NCBI RefSeq assembly: GCF_000735135.1
Contig: NZ_JPLZ01000002.1
Location: forward strand, 160,317-224,316
Origin: Chryseobacterium sp. FH1
GTDB taxonomy: Bacteria > Bacteroidota > Bacteroidia > Flavobacteriales > Weeksellaceae
Length of the DNA stretch: 64,000 nt
Reading direction: 5' to 3'
Under the pieces are notes generated by a model that saw only the letters and a list, made by a program, of their open reading frames with translations, made no database searches and had not been told where the DNA came from. The translations under genes were made by a program, and so were the position numbers. Shown here in pieces: positions 61,535 to 64,000 of this stretch; the first letter of the stretch is position 1; the number at the start of each line of letters is the position of its first letter.

Positions 61535-62333
61535 TGTCTTCTGGTTTATCGTTAATTAAACTTGTTTGATGATTTTCTAACATAAATTCTCTCAATTGCT
61601 TGAATAATTCTGAGGAATAAACGAAATCTATAAGATTTTTATTTTTTGCTGTCGTCAACATATTTTTGTCACCTTCCCATTCTTTGATTCCTTGTCTCAG
61701 ATAGAGGATTTTTTCACCAATCGTCATCACAGAGTTCATATCGTGTGTATTGATGATGGTGGTTGTGTTGTATTCCCTTGTGATTTCCAAAAGCAGATCA
61801 TCAATCACATTGGAAGTGTATGGATCTAATCCAGAATTGGGTTCATCACAAAAAAGATATTTTGGGTTGTTGACAATCGCTCTCGCAATGGCAACCCTTT
61901 TTTGCATCCCTCCAGAAATCTCGGATGGATATTTTTTATTGGCTTTATCGAGGTTTACTCTTCCAATTACCTCAAGCACTTTTCTCTTTTTCTCGCGATA
62001 AGTCAGATTGGTAAACATATCCAGCGGAAAGCTGATGTTCTCCTCCACAGTCATTGAATCGAATAATGCACTTCCTTGGAAAACGGTTCCAATCTCCGAA
62101 CGGAGACCTTGCTTCTCTTCCCTTGACATTGACATAATATCTCGGCCATCAAACAAAATCCCACCACTGGAAGGCTCATAAACATTGAGAAGCGATTTTA
62201 AAAAAACCGTTTTTCCAGATCCACTTTGCCCAATGATAAGGTTGACTTTTCCGGTTTCGAAAGTTGTCGTAATGCCTTTCAAAACCTCAACATCGCTATT
62301 GAAGCTCTTTCTTAATTCTTTAACTTCTATCAT
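61518..62333 (-). CDS. mlaF: Mla-type ABC transporter ATP-binding protein (MlaF)
   Basis: A 271-residue ABC ATPase. Walker A is GQSGSGKT near residue 36-43, signature SEISGGMQKR, and Walker B YLFCDEPNSGLDP with an Asn where many ABCs have Thr, plus the switch His in THDM. These residues fit MlaF-type ATPases of lipid transport. ATG 62333 overlaps the permease stop as TAATG, so translation is coupled. The acidic tail (NDKPEDNEKTD) overlaps the beta-barrel gene. Confidence 0.88.
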   Translation of the reverse strand: MIEVKELRKSFNSDVEVLKGITTTFETGKVNLIIGQSGSGKTVFLKSLLNVYEPSSGGILFDGRDIMSMSREEKQGLRSEIGTVFQGSALFDSMTVEENISFPLDMFTNLTYREKKRKVLEVIGRVNLDKANKKYPSEISGGMQKRVAIARAIVNNPKYLFCDEPNSGLDPYTSNVIDDLLLEITREYNTTTIINTHDMNSVMTIGEKILYLRQGIKEWEGDKNMLTTAKNKNLIDFVYSSELFKQLREFMLENHQTSLINDKPEDNEKTD

Positions 62334-63085
62334 TAGCTTAGGAACATCTGGGTTAATAATAAATTCATAATAATTACAGCAATCATTGTCCAAACTACCG
62401 CTTGTGTACTTGCACGTCCAACTTCTAGAGATCCACCTTTCACATTATAACCAAAGTAGGCTGGAATGGTTGCAATCAAAAAAGCAAAGACCGCTGTTTT
62501 GAGAAATGCATACCAAATAAAGTATGATGGCATATACATCTGGATTCCAGTAATATAATCTCCCGTTGTCCAGCTTCCAGTCGCCCATCCCGCAATATAT
62601 CCGCCCCAAATCCCAACGACGATACTAATTGCAATCAATATCGGGTTGAAAACCACGCTGGCAACAATCTTTGGTAAAATCAAGAAATTGGGAGAGTTGA
62701 CACCCATAATATCCAAGGCATCAATCTGTTCCGTAACACGCATTGTTCCAATACTGGAGGCAATGTACGAACCTACTTTCCCAGCAAGAATCACGGAGAT
62801 AATCGTTGGCGAGAATTCCAAAATCAAAACTGTTTTTGTAGCATATCCTACAAAACTATTGGGAATAGGAAAAGAGGAAGCGTCGAAGTTATTAAACATC
62901 TGAATCGCCACAACTGCACCTACGAAAAACGAGGTAAACAGCACCAATCCAAAGGAGTTAACTCCCAAATCATAAAACTCTCTGACGAGGAGCTTGAGAT
63001 ATACATTCCGCTTTTGCGGTTTGCTGATGGCTTTTCCCAGCAACAAAAAATATTCTCCTATGGATGTAAATAGTCGTTTTAACAT
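62333..63085 (-). CDS. mlaE: Mla-type ABC transporter permease (MlaE)
   Basis: A 250-residue MlaE permease with five to six helices. GAVVAIQ, EFSPTIISVILAGKVGSYIASSIGTMRVTEQIDAL is the family block (split here only by reading), followed by GGY near residue 160. MlaE with MlaF moves phospholipids between inner and outer membrane, and needs MlaD (MCE) for the lipid channel; no mlaD gene follows. It is upstream of mlaF, overlapping by one base. Confidence 0.9.
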   Translation of the reverse strand: MLKRLFTSIGEYFLLLGKAISKPQKRNVYLKLLVREFYDLGVNSFGLVLFTSFFVGAVVAIQMFNNFDASSFPIPNSFVGYATKTVLILEFSPTIISVILAGKVGSYIASSIGTMRVTEQIDALDIMGVNSPNFLILPKIVASVVFNPILIAISIVVGIWGGYIAGWATGSWTTGDYITGIQMYMPSYFIWYAFLKTAVFAFLIATIPAYFGYNVKGGSLEVGRASTQAVVWTMIAVIIMNLLLTQMFLS

Positions 63086-63117
63086 AAAACAAAATTAGTT
63101 CTTTTTCTGATAAAATA

Positions 63118-63288
63118 TCAGCGCGCATTTTTGTCGCCGACGATGAGTAGAAACACGGTTTTTAGAATGATAACAATATCCATACTAAAGCTCCAGTTTC
63201 TCACATAAAAAGAGTCGGCAAGGATTCTTTTTTTCATTCCGGTGTTCATATCGCCTTCATCGCCTCGAAATACACTGACTTTAGACGC
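63118..63288 (-). pseudogene. C-terminal remnant of a polyprenyl glycosylphosphotransferase (sugar transferase)
   Basis: On the minus strand a frame without a start codon before an upstream in-frame TAA reads VSVFRGDEGDMNTGMKKR, then ILADSFYVRNWSFSMDIVI and ILKTVFLLIVGDKNAR, ending at 63118. This matches the end of undecaprenyl-phosphate sugar phosphotransferases (RGETGD, YI.NWS..LDI.II..TV, KNAY). Only about 56 codons remain; the rest of the gene is replaced by the queE 3' end. It lies directly before mlaE. Confidence 0.7.
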
Positions 63289-63297
63289 TTAAAAAAA

Positions 63298-63930
63298 TTA
63301 AGGAATGTTCAGGTATTTATGCGTTTGGATGGATGATCTCCATTTCGGGTTTTCCAAAATGAAATCTGTAATTTTCGGATACATGGCATCGCGCTTGCTC
63401 CATTCGCTTTGGAGATAGAGTTCGCAATTTTCATTCACTTTACTGCCTTGTTCTGTCGCGAAGTTAAAATCATTATTATTAAAAATAATCATTTTCAATT
63501 CGTGTGCTTTGGTATAAATCTCTGCTAATGGAAGTCCTGTTTTCTTTGGCGAAAGCGTGATCCAATCCAAATGGCCGCTCATCGGATAAGCGCCGGAAGT
63601 TTCTATGTGAATGGTGCAACCAAGTTCTTTCAGCTTTGAGGTCAATATTTCCAGATTCCACATCAATGGCTCTCCTCCGGTCAAAACGATGGTTTTGCAA
63701 TGTCTGGCCGCGGTTTCTGCAATTTCTATTGCATTCATCACTGGATGAAGCGTCGGATCCCAACTTTCTTTCACGTCGCACCAATGGCAACCGACATCGC
63801 AACCGCCAAGACGAATGAAATATGCCGCTTTCCCAGCATGAAAACCTTCTCCCTGGATGGTGTAAAAATGTTCCATCACAGGGAGAAGGTTTCCTTCTTT
63901 CAGTAAAATATTTTCCTCTTCTTTTGTCAT
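63298..63930 (-). CDS. queE: 7-carboxy-7-deazaguanine synthase QueE
   Basis: A 210-residue radical SAM enzyme that makes 7-carboxy-7-deazaguanine in the queuosine pathway. The cluster motif is CDVGCHWC (CxxxCxxC) near residue 44-51, followed by TGGEPLMWNLE and HIETSG. GLPLAEI and the C-terminal region fit QueE of the Bacteroidota type. tgt, the last enzyme that needs preQ1, is at 30 kb. The start is well placed; a repeat lies upstream. Confidence 0.92.
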   Translation of the reverse strand: MTKEEENILLKEGNLLPVMEHFYTIQGEGFHAGKAAYFIRLGGCDVGCHWCDVKESWDPTLHPVMNAIEIAETAARHCKTIVLTGGEPLMWNLEILTSKLKELGCTIHIETSGAYPMSGHLDWITLSPKKTGLPLAEIYTKAHELKMIIFNNNDFNFATEQGSKVNENCELYLQSEWSKRDAMYPKITDFILENPKWRSSIQTHKYLNIP

Positions 63931-63932
63931 TA

Positions 63933-63965
63933 TCCTCTCCCTAAATTCCTTTCCTTTGGAGAGGA
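63933..63965. repeat. CTCTCC/GGAGAG inverted repeat upstream of queE
   Basis: TCCTCTCC (63933-63940) and GGAGAGGA (63958-63965) are perfect 8-bp arms. From memory, such elements recur in flavobacterial intergenic regions. It ends near the window edge. Confidence 0.45.
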
Positions 63966-64000
63966 CTTTTCAGTATCTCCAATATTGAGAATTGGTTATT

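Noticed and set aside
1..64000. rRNA, tRNA, phage, integrative element or defence island
   Set aside because: No conserved RNA gene, integrase, transposase, restriction or phage structural gene could be seen; the only mobile-type genes are the toxin-antitoxin pair.

Overview
The window is a chromosomal segment of a flavobacterium, most likely family Weeksellaceae (Chryseobacterium or Epilithonimonas type). The reasons are the AT-rich sequence, the near absence of Shine-Dalgarno sites, TAnnTTTG-like -7 promoter boxes, GLPGLI, DUF4296 and DUF4271 family proteins, type IX secretion (T9SS) sorting domains, a SprE/PorW-like T9SS lipoprotein, and several dispersed intergenic repeats. I see no rRNA, tRNA, CRISPR array, integrase, transposase or phage gene. 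Most of the window is core housekeeping sequence, with small accessory or decayed patches.

Layout. 0-6.3 kb: 3' end of an outer-membrane beta-barrel gene with its GLPGLI partner, then kdsC, maf and the sprE/porW-like gene. 6.3-10.6 kb: tryptophanase, a DUF502 membrane protein, miaE, a small membrane protein and an acyltransferase. 10.7-14.6 kb: mutL, rhomboid protease, endonuclease/exonuclease/phosphatase protein and a lipoprotein in one run. 14.6-20 kb: Mn-type superoxide dismutase, solitary sufS, a lipoprotein and lon. 20-23.3 kb: a secreted PPAD-like deiminase gene broken by an in-frame stop, small membrane proteins and a secreted alpha/beta hydrolase. 23.4-28.1 kb, minus strand: rsfS, ftsH, LUD protein, cdsA and psd, a membrane-biogenesis and proteostasis operon. 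28.1-32.5 kb: birA, then an LptF/G permease, tgt, a DUF4296 lipoprotein and a polyprenol-phosphate glycosyltransferase. 32.6-35.7 kb: three accessory genes, including a T9SS-sorted delta-60 repeat protein. 35.7-37.2 kb: DUF4271 and hemD.

37.3-41 kb: oligopeptidase B, a UPF0175/DUF3368 toxin-antitoxin pair, a conserved small protein and a frameshifted SRPBCC gene. 41-43.6 kb: a two-component system resembling RprX/RprY. 43.6-48.4 kb: L,D-transpeptidase-like protein, omega-amidase-like hydrolase, thioredoxin, and a metallo-beta-lactamase/rhodanese protein. 48.4-57 kb: mutS, thiol-redox proteins, a tandem TonB_C protein, DUF2809, YARHG, DUF2306 and an HI0933-like flavoprotein. 57-60.7 kb: thioesterase, thiL, an M48 lipoprotein protease and an AraC regulator. 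60.9-64 kb, minus strand: mlaE, mlaF and a beta-barrel gene, a C-terminal scrap of a sugar transferase, and queE.

Themes are envelope biogenesis (kdsC, cdsA, psd, Lpt, Mla), type IX secretion (one machinery component, two cargo genes), queuosine (tgt, queE), mismatch repair (mutL, mutS) and thiol redox. I found no complete novel multi-gene system. The best leads are the interrupted PPAD-like gene, a LytTR-type operator upstream of a secreted hydrolase, an apparently orphaned AraC-divergent promoter, a beta-barrel gene overlapping mlaF, the sugar-transferase remnant, and a dispersed repeat family built from GATAATTGAT-type words.
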